Below are positions 18,594 to 27,262 of a DNA stretch of 64,000 nucleotides, one piece after another. Source of the DNA: Flavitalea sp966112615. Its GTDB lineage: Bacteria; Bacteroidota; Bacteroidia; Chitinophagales; Chitinophagaceae. The translations under genes were made by a program, and so were the position numbers. The notes below the pieces were generated by a model. The model was not told the origin of the DNA. It searched no databases and worked only from the letters and a program-made list of their open reading frames with translations. The stretch covers positions 1 to 64,000 of the forward strand of contig CBHWDO010000010.1 of NCBI GenBank assembly GCA_966112615.1, written 5' to 3'. Within the stretch, counting starts at the first letter, position 1. Each line of letters opens with the position of its first letter.

Positions 18594-19567
18594 AAAAGAT
18601 ATTTATTACCGGTGCTACAGGGTACCTTGGAAGTAAGATAGCACTGCATGCAGCTAACAATAATTATTACGTTAAAGCGCTTGTCAGAGATCCTGCCTCA
18701 AAAAATCTTCCTGTTCATCCAAATATTGAACCTGTCAAAGGTGATCTTGATGATATTCATTCTATACTTTCTGGCATGGAAAATAGCGATGTGGTGATTC
18801 ATTGTGCAGCACTTGCCAAACTTTATTCAAAGGATCCAAATGAAATATACCGAACGAATGTTGATGGTACAAGAAATATGCTGGAAGCAGCCAGAATGCT
18901 CCTGGTTAAAAAATTTATTTTCACCAGCAGTTGCGCTGTCATTGGAAATTCTCTTAATATTCCATTGACAGAAAATGATCCAAGGCTCACTCCTCTTGAG
19001 AATGATTATGAGATCAGTAAATTCTGGGCTGAAGAACTGGTGAAAGAATACTTCCAGGATGGCCTTCCTGCAGTTATTCTTGCACCACCTATTCTTTTTG
19101 GAGCAGGAAATAAATCAAATGGCAATACACTAAGTAAGATCATTTCGCAGGCCATGAAAAGGGGCTTTGCATTCTATCCTTCAGGAGATATTTATGGAAA
19201 TTTTGCCTTCGTAGAAGATGTAGTTGATGGACATATCAAAGCCATTAAATATGCAAGGCCTGGGGAAAAATATATACTGGGAGGCGAGAACCTTTCCTAT
19301 AAACATTTCTTTAGTGCCATCTCAACCTGCAGTGGGAAGAAAATAAAATTAATACCAGTTTCCAAATCTGTTCTGAATATTACCAGCCGGATTAATGTTA
19401 CCCTTTCAGCTATGTTTAATATTCCTTCAAATATGACACCTGTTGCAGTGAAAAGAATTTATTCAAACAGGTTACTCAATAGCCAAAAAGCCATACAGGA
19501 GCTGGGTTATATCATAACACCCTTTGAAAAAGCATTCACTCAAACTCTTCAACAATTAAATGGTTAA
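18590..19567 (+). CDS. NAD(P)-dependent epimerase/dehydratase-type (extended SDR) enzyme
   Basis: The 325-residue protein starts directly with the Rossmann motif TGATGYLG (residues 7-14), followed by VKGDLDD at the acidic position. The catalytic serines are in FTSSCAVIG and the YxxxK pair in DYEISKFWAEE near residue 140. NFAFVEDVVDGHIKAI is typical of extended SDRs of the 3-beta-HSD/dihydroflavonol-reductase group. Such enzymes reduce or isomerise ketone or sugar groups; the substrate cannot be told. Its ATG overlaps the CPBP-like stop by four bases, and its own stop overlaps the next start by one. Together with the next gene it gives the operon two redox enzymes. Confidence 0.85.
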   Translation: MKKIFITGATGYLGSKIALHAANNNYYVKALVRDPASKNLPVHPNIEPVKGDLDDIHSILSGMENSDVVIHCAALAKLYSKDPNEIYRTNVDGTRNMLEAARMLLVKKFIFTSSCAVIGNSLNIPLTENDPRLTPLENDYEISKFWAEELVKEYFQDGLPAVILAPPILFGAGNKSNGNTLSKIISQAMKRGFAFYPSGDIYGNFAFVEDVVDGHIKAIKYARPGEKYILGGENLSYKHFFSAISTCSGKKIKLIPVSKSVLNITSRINVTLSAMFNIPSNMTPVAVKRIYSNRLLNSQKAIQELGYIITPFEKAFTQTLQQLNG

Positions 19568-20460
19568 TGATGAAAACAGATTATTATACTTTGATCACGG
19601 GTGCAAGTGAAGGATTGGGAAAAGCATTCGCAATTGAACTCGCAGCTCGCCGTCACAATCTTATACTTATAGCATTACCAGAATCGAACCTGCTATCGCT
19701 TGCTTCTTTTATTGAAAGAAATTTCAGTGTATGTGTTGTGGCAATTGAGACTGATATATCAACCAAAAAAAATTGCGAAGAATTATTTAAGAAAACTTCT
19801 TTATTGCAGCTTAGGGTCAATATGCTCATCAATAATGCCGGTATGGGAAGTTATAATTGGTTTGAAGAAAGATCGACAGAATTTTATGAATTACAGATCT
19901 CGCTCAATATCACCACTCCCACCCTACTTACCAGGTTATATCTTCCACAATTAATAAAAAATGGTCCATCACATATCCTGAATGTTGGAAGTTTATCAGG
20001 ATTTTTTTCAATGCCACGAAAGCAGGTATATGCTGCAACTAAATCCTATGTCAGGTTTTTTTCTTTATCACTCGACCAGGAATTGAAGCATCAAAATGTC
20101 CGGGTAAGCGTAGTTTGTCCGGGTGGAATTAAAACCCGCCTTCCCATCATTCTTATGGCCAGGGATAAAAAAGGTATGGCCAGGTGGTCCATTCTGCAAC
20201 CCGGGGAAGTGGCTGCATATACCATTCAAAAAATGCTGGAAGGTAAAAAACTGATCATTCCTGGGTTCTGGAACAGGTTTTTCCTGGTTCTCGACAAATT
20301 ATTTCCGGAATATTTAAAAGAGCGGCTGATCCGAAAGGAAATTGCCTGTTCCAAAACTTATGAGCCTTTGAAAAAGTTTAAAAATGAGAATCTTGAAGCT
20401 GCTTACTTCTATAAAGGCACGAGAAATCCCAGGATAGCAGGGCTCCAGCCTGCAAATTGA
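19567..20460 (+). CDS. Short-chain dehydrogenase/reductase (classical SDR)
   Basis: The 297-residue protein carries the cofactor motif TGASEGLG near residue 11 and NNAGMG near residue 91. The catalytic serine is in VGSLSGF and the YxxxK motif is YAATK near residue 157. VCPGGIKTRL follows. The C-terminal third extends beyond a minimal SDR and contains a hydrophobic stretch (FWNRFFLVLDKLFP), suggesting membrane association. The start codon overlaps the epimerase stop as TAATG. Its role within the four-gene operon is unknown; lipid or polyketide carbonyl reduction is a guess. No terminator was seen before ychF. Confidence 0.85.
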   Translation: MMKTDYYTLITGASEGLGKAFAIELAARRHNLILIALPESNLLSLASFIERNFSVCVVAIETDISTKKNCEELFKKTSLLQLRVNMLINNAGMGSYNWFEERSTEFYELQISLNITTPTLLTRLYLPQLIKNGPSHILNVGSLSGFFSMPRKQVYAATKSYVRFFSLSLDQELKHQNVRVSVVCPGGIKTRLPIILMARDKKGMARWSILQPGEVAAYTIQKMLEGKKLIIPGFWNRFFLVLDKLFPEYLKERLIRKEIACSKTYEPLKKFKNENLEAAYFYKGTRNPRIAGLQPAN

Positions 20461-20483
20461 TTTCTCCAGCCCTTGAATTCCGT

Positions 20484-20491
20484 TATCTTTG
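20484..20491 (+). promoter_or_regulatory. Bacteroidota -7 box (TATCTTTG) of ychF
   Basis: An exact TAnnTTTG match ends 18 bases before the ychF ATG, in the 49-base gap after the SDR gene. It suggests that ychF has its own promoter. Confidence 0.5.
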
Positions 20492-20509
20492 CGGCTCTAA
20501 ATTTTTGAC

Positions 20510-21610
20510 ATGCCTTTAAAAGCCGGGATAGTTGGATTACCGAATGTGGGAAAATCAACACTGTTCAATGCAGTGAGTAATAGTGCCAAAGCGCAGGCCA
20601 GCAATTACAGGTTCTGTACCATTGAGCCGAATGTTGGACTGGTGGATGTTCCAGATGAGCGACTCAATAAACTCGCAGAACTGGTAAATCCTAACAGGAT
20701 CGTACCTACACAAATTGAAATAGTGGATATCGCAGGATTGGTTCGTGGTGCCAGCAAGGGAGAAGGTCTTGGAAATAAGTTTCTTGCTAACATCCGTGAA
20801 GTTGATGCCATCATACATGTGATACGTTGTTTCGAGGATGAAAATATTCTTCGTGAAGAAGGTGCTATCAATCCCGTAAGCGATAAGGAGATCATCGATA
20901 CAGAACTTCAATTAAAAGACCTGGAAAGTGTCGAAAAGAAATTATCGCGTACTGAGAAGATGGTAAGAACGGGTGATGCAAAAATCAAAGCCGAATATGA
21001 AGTGCTGGTGCGTTGCAAAGATCATCTTGAAAAAGGCAAGAGCATTCGAGAACTCGGATTAAGCAAAGAAGAAAAAGTTGCTGTTGCAGATCTGTTTCTT
21101 TTGACTGATAAGCCTGTACTATATGTTGCCAATGTGGATGAACCATCCATGCATACAGGGAATAAATTTTCTGAATTGCTGAAGGAATCTGTGAAGGGTG
21201 AAAATGCACAGGTGATCGTGATGAACAATAATATCGAAATGCAGATCGCTGAAATGGATGATCCTGCTGATAAAGAATTGTTCATGGAAGAATACAAGAT
21301 GACAGAACCTGCACTTAACAGGTTAATTCGTTCAGCTTATTCTTTATTGAATTTATATACTTATTTCACTGCAGGTGTACAGGAAGTTCGTGCCTGGACC
21401 ATTGAACAGGGCTGGAAAGCTCCACAGGCTGCAAGTGTGATCCACACTGATTTTGAGAGAGGTTTTATCAAGGCTGAAGTGATTGCCTATGAAGATTTCA
21501 TCAACTATGGATCAGAAGCTGCCTGCCGTGATAACGGCCGACTGAGGATTGAAGGAAAAGAATATGTTGTGAAGGATGGAGATGTGATGCATTTCCGATT
21601 TAATGTGTAG
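20510..21610 (+). CDS. ychF: Redox-regulated ATPase/GTPase YchF (OLA1 type)
   Basis: The 366-residue protein has the Obg-family P-loop GLPNVGKSTLFN (residues 8-19), the switch region NYRFCTIEPNVG and the DIAGLVRGASKGEGLG G3 block near residue 70. The G4-like segment is NVDEPS near residue 207, and the C-terminal TGS-like domain contains FINYGSEAACRDNGRLR. YchF binds ribosomes and hydrolyses ATP; it affects stress responses and translation. Size and all blocks match the family closely. It has its own -7 box and a strong bidirectional terminator downstream. Confidence 0.97.
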   Translation: MPLKAGIVGLPNVGKSTLFNAVSNSAKAQASNYRFCTIEPNVGLVDVPDERLNKLAELVNPNRIVPTQIEIVDIAGLVRGASKGEGLGNKFLANIREVDAIIHVIRCFEDENILREEGAINPVSDKEIIDTELQLKDLESVEKKLSRTEKMVRTGDAKIKAEYEVLVRCKDHLEKGKSIRELGLSKEEKVAVADLFLLTDKPVLYVANVDEPSMHTGNKFSELLKESVKGENAQVIVMNNNIEMQIAEMDDPADKELFMEEYKMTEPALNRLIRSAYSLLNLYTYFTAGVQEVRAWTIEQGWKAPQAASVIHTDFERGFIKAEVIAYEDFINYGSEAACRDNGRLRIEGKEYVVKDGDVMHFRFNV

Positions 21611-21613
21611 TCC

Positions 21614-21680
21614 AGGAAATGGGAAAGCGGTAATCGGTAATCGGAAAGAGAATGGGGAATGGAGAATGGAGAATCGCGAA
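21614..21680. repeat. 7-bp tandem repeats (GGTAATC and GGAGAAT types)
   Basis: Two GGTAATC units are followed by several units of the form GGGAATG/GAGAATG. The tract starts within four bases of the ychF stop. Confidence 0.7.
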
Positions 21681-21700
21681 ATATTAGACCCAAATAAATA

Positions 21701-21728
21701 AGCCACCCTTTCGGGTGGCTTTATTTTT
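21701..21728. terminator. Bidirectional Rho-independent terminator, ychF / TonB receptor
   Basis: An 8-bp stem AGCCACCC/GGGTGGCT with loop TTTC is followed by TTATTTTT on the plus strand. It is preceded by AAATAAATA, which reads TATTTATTT on the minus strand. It serves two convergent genes. Confidence 0.88.
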
Positions 21729-21744
21729 AAGGATCTTCGGCAAC

Positions 21745-21790
21745 ATTCTCAACTCCTCAACTCCTCATCTCCTCAACTCCTCAACTTCTC
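21745..21790. repeat. 8-bp tandem repeat (CTCAACTC) between convergent genes
   Basis: Five degenerate units of TCCTCAAC end against the stop codon of the minus-strand receptor gene. A related CTTCTCCT tract lies at 44118-44165. Confidence 0.7.
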
Positions 21791-24699
21791 TAAAAAATAT
21801 TGTATCCAAAACTCACATAATACAATCCACCAACCTGCGGATTACCGAATGCACTTCTGTAATATTTGTTGGTGAGGTTGGTTGCACCAACTTTAATGAG
21901 TGATTTGATATCAGTGAGCTTGTAGCTGATCTGTCCGTCAAGAACTCCATAAGCAGGAATTTCACCTGTTCCGAATGTTCCTTCCCAGTTAACCTTCGCC
22001 TGCCACCTGTACACAAAGTTGAAACCGAAGTTCTTGTAAACATTCTCATTTCCTACACCAAGATTGAACCTGGTTGAAGGAGTATTGAAGAAGGTGATCA
22101 GACCTGCAGGTACATCTCTTAATTTATCTCCATAAATATTCGCCATCAATGTATAACCACGACCTGCCTGGTATTGTGCACTTGCACCCCATCCAATAGC
22201 TTTTACCGGAGTTGTACTGTTAGTTACAAACGAATAGTTATTGGTAGTAAATGGACTGGCCAATTCAGTGAATGAAGTTACAGGATCAGTACTTGCACTT
22301 TGTCCACGTGCAACAGCAACACGCGCAATAAAGTCTTTGTACTTACTGTAATATCCATAAACATCTATCAGGAGACGCTTACCAAGCATGGTCTTATAAC
22401 CTAACTCATAAGAAACCACGCTCTCAGGCTTCAAGGTTGTGAATGGAGCCTGCTGCAACAGGGCCGGAGCTGTAGCCGGATTAGTTGCCAGTGCTGCACG
22501 ATATGCAACCACACTTTCAGCTGTATAAGCCGGTGCAGTATTGAACTTGAAGAAAGTATTGAATTCAGGAAGACCACCGATCAATCTTGAACCCGGTGTC
22601 TGTAGATTGATATACTGATCCTGCGCTGAAGGGAAACGATAAGCTGTCTGGTACGACAATCTTATATTATGATTAGCTACAGGAGTGATCACAGCAGTAA
22701 CCCTTGGTGTAAAGCGACCATCAAAATTTTTCTGCTTGTCATACCTGATCGAACCGGTCAGTTTTAATACATCGTCAAACAGTTTTTTCTGGATCTGCAT
22801 GTATCCACCGTATTCTCCGATCTTGATAGTATTGGCAGTGTCCACAAAGATGGTACCGCTGGAGTTTAGTACATAGCTTCTGTACATAGCTCCTACGATG
22901 ATCTCTGCAAATTTTACCTTTTCAAATTTGTACTGACCTTCAAAGTGATAGAGGTCGGTCTTATCCGCAAATTTTGATCCGCCTTTACCTATTGACTTAC
23001 TGTTTGCAGCATTTAAAGCATCAGTGAATGCCTGAGTTCCAGGCTGAATCCTTCCTGTTTCAGCTGCATTTCTTGCAAGAGCATGCGCCTGTGCAGGAGG
23101 AGCTCCCTGCAGAACTGCACCGGAATAATTTCCAACATACTGTCCGAACCAGGTAGCATCTTCTTTCCAGGATCTGTTCACAAGAATGGATGCAATAGTG
23201 GAAGCATAAGAATCTCCTGAATTTTCCTGGGTGGTATATCCTCTCAGGAACCAGTTACTTCCTTTGAATTCTAATTTGTATTGACCCATTTTCAGGTTCT
23301 TCAGGGAGTAACGGTCAGCACCGGTATACACCGAAGTACCGGTTCCCCAATATCCTGAAAGCGATGCTTCAACGTTAGGAGTGATCTTGTAATACAAGCC
23401 ACCACTGAGTTTGAAGTTATAAGAGTTATAGTCAACCACCTGGTTTTCATCATAACCTGTACGGCTGACAGATTGAGATCCGTAGATATTATTCCTAAGT
23501 CCGAAATGGAAAGGAACCAGGTTAACAAATGTTGGTTGCAAAGCAGCCGGAAGTGATCCGATCACTGCACCGATCTGTGCCGGGGTGGCATTTGCGGGCA
23601 GAGAATTTAAAATTGCAACAGGATCCACCATATTACCTGTAGCAGCTAATACTCCCGCTCTTGTCTGGGCCTGGAAAGCCTGGGCGAAAGCATTCATATT
23701 GGCACTTACTTCATCTCCAAAAACATTTACACCATCATAATTCGGATCCGATGCACGGTCGCCCGGTTTGATGGAACTGAATACGTTATTCCTGGCGAGG
23801 TTTGTTTTATCAGTTGCCTGCCAGTCCTGCGCCTGGATGAATTGAGATGAAATCTTAAAGGCGAATTTATCCGACACTTTTTTGGCCCATCTCAAAGTAA
23901 AATCATAGTATGGTGAGATATCTCTTTGTTTATTGTCGACATGCATCGCTCCTACTTTCACCTGGTAGCTCAATCCCTGGTATTTGAACGGACTTTTGCT
24001 ATTGATCAGCAGGGTTCCATTCATACCACCTGAACCATACAACGCAGAAGAAGCACCTGAAAGGAGTTCCATGCTTTCTACATCCAGTTCGGTTGGGCCA
24101 ATAATGCTACCAACCGCGAAGTTCAAACCAGGAGCCTGGTTATCCATTCCATCGATCAGCTGGTTGAAACGAAGGTTTCCTGAACCGTTAAATCCTCTTG
24201 TACTGGGAGTTTTAAAGGTCAGGGATGATGTAGTCAGGTCAACACCCTTCATATTTGCCAGGGCATCATAATAGTTTGCAGCCGGAGCATTGCGGATGGC
24301 AACGGTATTCATCCTTTCAATGGTCACAGGAGATTCTATGATGCGCTCAGGAGTACGGGATGCCGCCACAACGATCTCCTCTCCCATGGCATAACTGGTT
24401 TCAAGTTCGATGGTTCCTGCATCTGCAGAACTCACCTGCAATTCACGGGTCGTAAACCCGATGCCCGATATAACTAATGTAACTGGTAATGACTGATTGA
24501 TTGTAAGCTTAAAGTTTCCCTTGTCGTCGGTGAAAGTTCCAAGGCTTGATCCTTTTAACGTCACGGAGACTGCGGCTACCGCTTCCTTATTGGTTGAATT
24601 CTTTACATTTCCCGTGATCACGGTTGTTTGGGCAAAAGAAGCAATCGATAGAAAGAGTAACAGGAAAAACGCCGCCAGGTGACGGATGCATTTCTTCAT
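21790..24699 (-). CDS. TonB-dependent receptor with N-terminal carboxypeptidase-regulatory-like domain
   Basis: The 969-residue protein has a signal peptide ending near SFAQT. A CarboxypepD_reg-like domain follows at residues 28-110 (VITGNVKNSTNKEAVAAVSV). The plug domain has IRNAPAANYYDALANMKGVD and the SMELLSGASSALYGSGGMNGTL signature near residue 205. The beta-barrel includes IRLSYQTAYRFPSAQDQYINL (described here as the YRFPSAQDQY motif) and ends GYNIF with terminal phenylalanine. It lacks the SusC-specific features and has no SusD neighbour, so it resembles siderophore, cobalamin or metal receptors. The ligand is unknown. It stands alone between a strong terminator and divergent purC. Confidence 0.93.
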   Translation of the reverse strand: MKKCIRHLAAFFLLLFLSIASFAQTTVITGNVKNSTNKEAVAAVSVTLKGSSLGTFTDDKGNFKLTINQSLPVTLVISGIGFTTRELQVSSADAGTIELETSYAMGEEIVVAASRTPERIIESPVTIERMNTVAIRNAPAANYYDALANMKGVDLTTSSLTFKTPSTRGFNGSGNLRFNQLIDGMDNQAPGLNFAVGSIIGPTELDVESMELLSGASSALYGSGGMNGTLLINSKSPFKYQGLSYQVKVGAMHVDNKQRDISPYYDFTLRWAKKVSDKFAFKISSQFIQAQDWQATDKTNLARNNVFSSIKPGDRASDPNYDGVNVFGDEVSANMNAFAQAFQAQTRAGVLAATGNMVDPVAILNSLPANATPAQIGAVIGSLPAALQPTFVNLVPFHFGLRNNIYGSQSVSRTGYDENQVVDYNSYNFKLSGGLYYKITPNVEASLSGYWGTGTSVYTGADRYSLKNLKMGQYKLEFKGSNWFLRGYTTQENSGDSYASTIASILVNRSWKEDATWFGQYVGNYSGAVLQGAPPAQAHALARNAAETGRIQPGTQAFTDALNAANSKSIGKGGSKFADKTDLYHFEGQYKFEKVKFAEIIVGAMYRSYVLNSSGTIFVDTANTIKIGEYGGYMQIQKKLFDDVLKLTGSIRYDKQKNFDGRFTPRVTAVITPVANHNIRLSYQTAYRFPSAQDQYINLQTPGSRLIGGLPEFNTFFKFNTAPAYTAESVVAYRAALATNPATAPALLQQAPFTTLKPESVVSYELGYKTMLGKRLLIDVYGYYSKYKDFIARVAVARGQSASTDPVTSFTELASPFTTNNYSFVTNSTTPVKAIGWGASAQYQAGRGYTLMANIYGDKLRDVPAGLITFFNTPSTRFNLGVGNENVYKNFGFNFVYRWQAKVNWEGTFGTGEIPAYGVLDGQISYKLTDIKSLIKVGATNLTNKYYRSAFGNPQVGGLYYVSFGYNIF

Positions 24700-24788
24700 A
24701 AATGTAGTTTTGATTTGCGTTTGGAGGCAAAATAACTAATACAATATACCAAAAAAAATAATTTAGCTAACGAACGTATCTTCGGCCA

Positions 24789-25712
24789 ATGAAACAGTTC
24801 GACTTCCCCCAACAAACCAATTATTATAAAGGAAAGGTTCGTGATGTTTATACCATTTCAAATAAGTGGTTAGTAATGGTTGCATCTAATAGGATCTCTG
24901 CATTTGATGTGATCTTACCAAGACCTATTCCTTACAAAGGACAGGTATTAAACCAGATTGCAGCTTACATGCTGAATGCAACAAAAGATATTTGTCCTAA
25001 CTGGTTAATGAAAGTTCCGGCGCCCAATGTTTCGATAGGAAAAAAATGTGAGCCTTTTAAAATAGAGATGGTGGTTAGAGGAAATCTTACCGGTCATGCA
25101 TGGCGAACCTACCATTCAGGATTGAGAACACTTTGCGGCGTATCCATGCCCGAAGGAATGAGAGAGAATGATTATTTCCCCAATCCGCTCATTACACCTA
25201 CAACAAAGGCTTCTGAAGGGCATGATGAAGATATTTCGAAAGAAGACATTATTGCAAAAGGATTATGTACTGCAGAAGAATGGGAGCAATTATCTGCATA
25301 CACATTAGCGCTGTTCCAGAGAGGTAACGAGATCGCAGCAAAAAGAGGATTGATCCTGGTGGATACTAAATATGAATTCGGAAAACTGGATGGAGAAATT
25401 GTGTTGATGGATGAGATCCATACACCCGATTCTTCCAGGTATTTTTATGCTGATGGTTTTGAAGAAAGATTATCACGCAATGAAAAACAAAAACAGCTCA
25501 GCAAAGAATTTGTACGGGAATGGCTAATCGCAAATAATTTCATGGGTAAGGAAGGTCAAACTGTTCCTGCCATGGAAGATGAATGGGTAAATACCATCAG
25601 CAAAAGATACATCGAACTATACGAGCAGGTGATTGGTGAATCTTTCAGACCTGAGGAACTGAGTGATGAGGAAACTTATTCAAGGGTGGTGAAAGAATTG
25701 GAGGAATTGTAA
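24789..25712 (+). CDS. purC: Phosphoribosylaminoimidazole-succinocarboxamide synthase
   Basis: The 307-residue protein has the SAICAR synthetase blocks YYKGKVRDVYTI near residue 13, NRISAFDVILPRPIPYKGQVL near residue 36 (in short ISAFDVILPR) and EMVVRGNLTGHAW near residue 95. LVDTKYEFGK near residue 195 and the LMDEIHTPDSSRYF block follow. It ligates aspartate to CAIR in purine synthesis using ATP. The length fits the longer yeast/Bacteroidota form of about 300 residues rather than the 240-residue enterobacterial form. A near-match -7 box (TATCTTCG) ends four bases before the ATG. Confidence 0.97.
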   Translation: MKQFDFPQQTNYYKGKVRDVYTISNKWLVMVASNRISAFDVILPRPIPYKGQVLNQIAAYMLNATKDICPNWLMKVPAPNVSIGKKCEPFKIEMVVRGNLTGHAWRTYHSGLRTLCGVSMPEGMRENDYFPNPLITPTTKASEGHDEDISKEDIIAKGLCTAEEWEQLSAYTLALFQRGNEIAAKRGLILVDTKYEFGKLDGEIVLMDEIHTPDSSRYFYADGFEERLSRNEKQKQLSKEFVREWLIANNFMGKEGQTVPAMEDEWVNTISKRYIELYEQVIGESFRPEELSDEETYSRVVKELEEL

Positions 25713-25799
25713 CCCCGGGCAGAACCAAGCGAAGCGCAGGGGCTGAACGCAGGGTATTACACCTATCGTTCAGCCCGGCCTACGGCCGTTCAGCCCGGC
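25713..25799. repeat. Palindromic intergenic element, copy B (diverged right arm)
   Basis: The left arm GGGCAGAACCAAGCGAAGCG and CAGGGGCTGAACG match copy A. After a spacer with GTATTACACC the right arm begins CGTTCAGCCC, but then repeats GGCCTACGGCCGTTCAGCCC instead of the usual end. It sits between the convergent purC and trhO stops. Confidence 0.82.
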
Positions 25800-25801
25800 A
25801 A

Positions 25802-26833
25802 CTAACCTCCTAACTGCTCCATTCTCTTTCTTGATTTATTGAACACCATAATGCCATTCTCCTTCCCCTTGCGTAACAATTTCTGCTCTTCTTCAGGTAA
25901 GGAATGGACGTGCTGACATTCTGCTGAACAACATCCATTATATTTTACAGCACATTCTTCGCACTGGATAAATAAAAGATGACATCCATCATTCTTACAA
26001 TTGGTATGAGTATCTGCGGGCTTTCCACATTGATGACATTTTGCAATGATCTCATCACTGATCCTTTCTCCCAGTCGGTCATCAAAAACAAAATTCTTTC
26101 CTTTGAATTTATTGGGTAAACCCTGCTCCTTCACTTTATTGGCATAATGGATAATGCCCCCTTCGAGGTGAAATACATTTTTAAATCCCTGGTGTTTCAT
26201 GTATGCGCTTGCCTTCTCACATCGTATACCACCAGTGCAATACATGATGATATTCTTATCCTTTGCATCTTTCAGCATCTCCACTGACATCGGCAATTGT
26301 TCCCGGAAGGTATCACTGGGAACTTCAATAGCTCTTTCAAAATGTCCTACTTCAAATTCATAGTGATTTCGCATATCTACCACTATGGTATCCGGATCAT
26401 CAGTCAGTTTATTAAATTCTTCTGCATTGACATACCGACCCTTGTTTTCCATATTGAAATGGGGATCATCAATACCATCTGCCACGATCTTCTCCCTGAC
26501 TTTTATTTTAAGAACCCAGAAGGATTTTCCATCATCATCCACCGCAATATTCAACCGGATCCCGTTCAAAGATTGAATGGAATACAGGTATGACTTCAAT
26601 GATTCAAAATTGGATGCCGGTACACTGATCTGCGCATTGATCCCCTCATTGGCTACATAGATCCTTCCAAAAACCTTCAGTTGATCAAGGTTCAGGTATA
26701 GATCATCACGAAACTGTTTAGGATCAGTGATCGGGAAATAATGATAGAATGAAATAGTGGTGCGAGGCTCCGTTTCCTGGTACAGCCTCTCTTTCAGCTC
26801 CTTTTGGGAGACGCGATTGTGTAATACTGCCAT
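25802..26833 (-). CDS. trhO: tRNA uridine(34) hydroxylase / rhodanese-domain protein
   Basis: The 343-residue protein matches the YceA/TrhO family. Its N-terminal acylphosphatase-like domain (ISFYHYFPITDP) carries RIYVANEGINAQIS near residue 58. The rhodanese domain has the active-site cysteine 199 in MYCTGGIRCEKA. A cysteine-rich C-terminus (CHQCG...CKNDGC...CEEC...CCSAEC) probably binds zinc. TrhO uses oxygen to hydroxylate uridine 34 in tRNA, a step towards 5-methoxy or carboxymethoxy uridine. It stands alone; the upstream 66 bases show no exact -7 box. Confidence 0.93.
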   Translation of the reverse strand: MAVLHNRVSQKELKERLYQETEPRTTISFYHYFPITDPKQFRDDLYLNLDQLKVFGRIYVANEGINAQISVPASNFESLKSYLYSIQSLNGIRLNIAVDDDGKSFWVLKIKVREKIVADGIDDPHFNMENKGRYVNAEEFNKLTDDPDTIVVDMRNHYEFEVGHFERAIEVPSDTFREQLPMSVEMLKDAKDKNIIMYCTGGIRCEKASAYMKHQGFKNVFHLEGGIIHYANKVKEQGLPNKFKGKNFVFDDRLGERISDEIIAKCHQCGKPADTHTNCKNDGCHLLFIQCEECAVKYNGCCSAECQHVHSLPEEEQKLLRKGKENGIMVFNKSRKRMEQLGG

Positions 26834-26899
26834 AAAAGAATTTTTTAGGACACTTGCCTGGTGAACAAAAATTCGAGCGGCGAAATTACGTCAATATTT

Positions 26900-27253
26900 T
26901 TACTCCTGCGCTTTTGAAGGCAAAAGGAATCCAGCGGTCAGTCCTGCAAGTCCAGCAACCAATCCACCTACAATAGCACTGATTAACACCAGCATGCCTC
27001 CATTTCCTTCCAATGGAAACACCATGGCGATCCTGTTGGCAAGAATTCCGTCATTGTCAGCATTTCTCACCAGGGCAATGATCGACCAACAGAGGAACAC
27101 GCCGGAGAATCCGCTTAAGAACCCCATTCCCGGCCTCAACCGGTAGAGGTATACTATTCCAAAAGATACAACTGCAATGAACCACCAGGGAAGAAACATC
27201 CCGGCCACCAAAGAAACAAGTGCTATAAGTATGGTTGAAAGAAAGAATTTCAT
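26900..27253 (-). CDS. Small membrane protein, unknown function
   Basis: The 117-residue protein has three to four membrane helices: residues 5-25 (TILIALVSLVAGMFLPWW), 28-40, 47-63 and 85-110 (LVLISAIVGGLVAGLAGLTAGFLL). No soluble domain or catalytic motif is visible. It follows the penicillin acylase family gene by nine bases on the same strand, so the two are co-transcribed. Similar short membrane proteins next to this acylase occur in Bacteroidota, as far as I recall; that is not shown here. I assign no function. Confidence 0.7.
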   Translation of the reverse strand: MKFFLSTILIALVSLVAGMFLPWWFIAVVSFGIVYLYRLRPGMGFLSGFSGVFLCWSIIALVRNADNDGILANRIAMVFPLEGNGGMLVLISAIVGGLVAGLAGLTAGFLLPSKAQE

Positions 27254-27262
27254 GTTGAAGGA

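Noticed and set aside
24700..24788. Regulatory RNA or Fur-type site between the TonB receptor and purC
   Set aside because: Only a near-match -7 box was visible; no clear palindrome or hairpin supports either idea.
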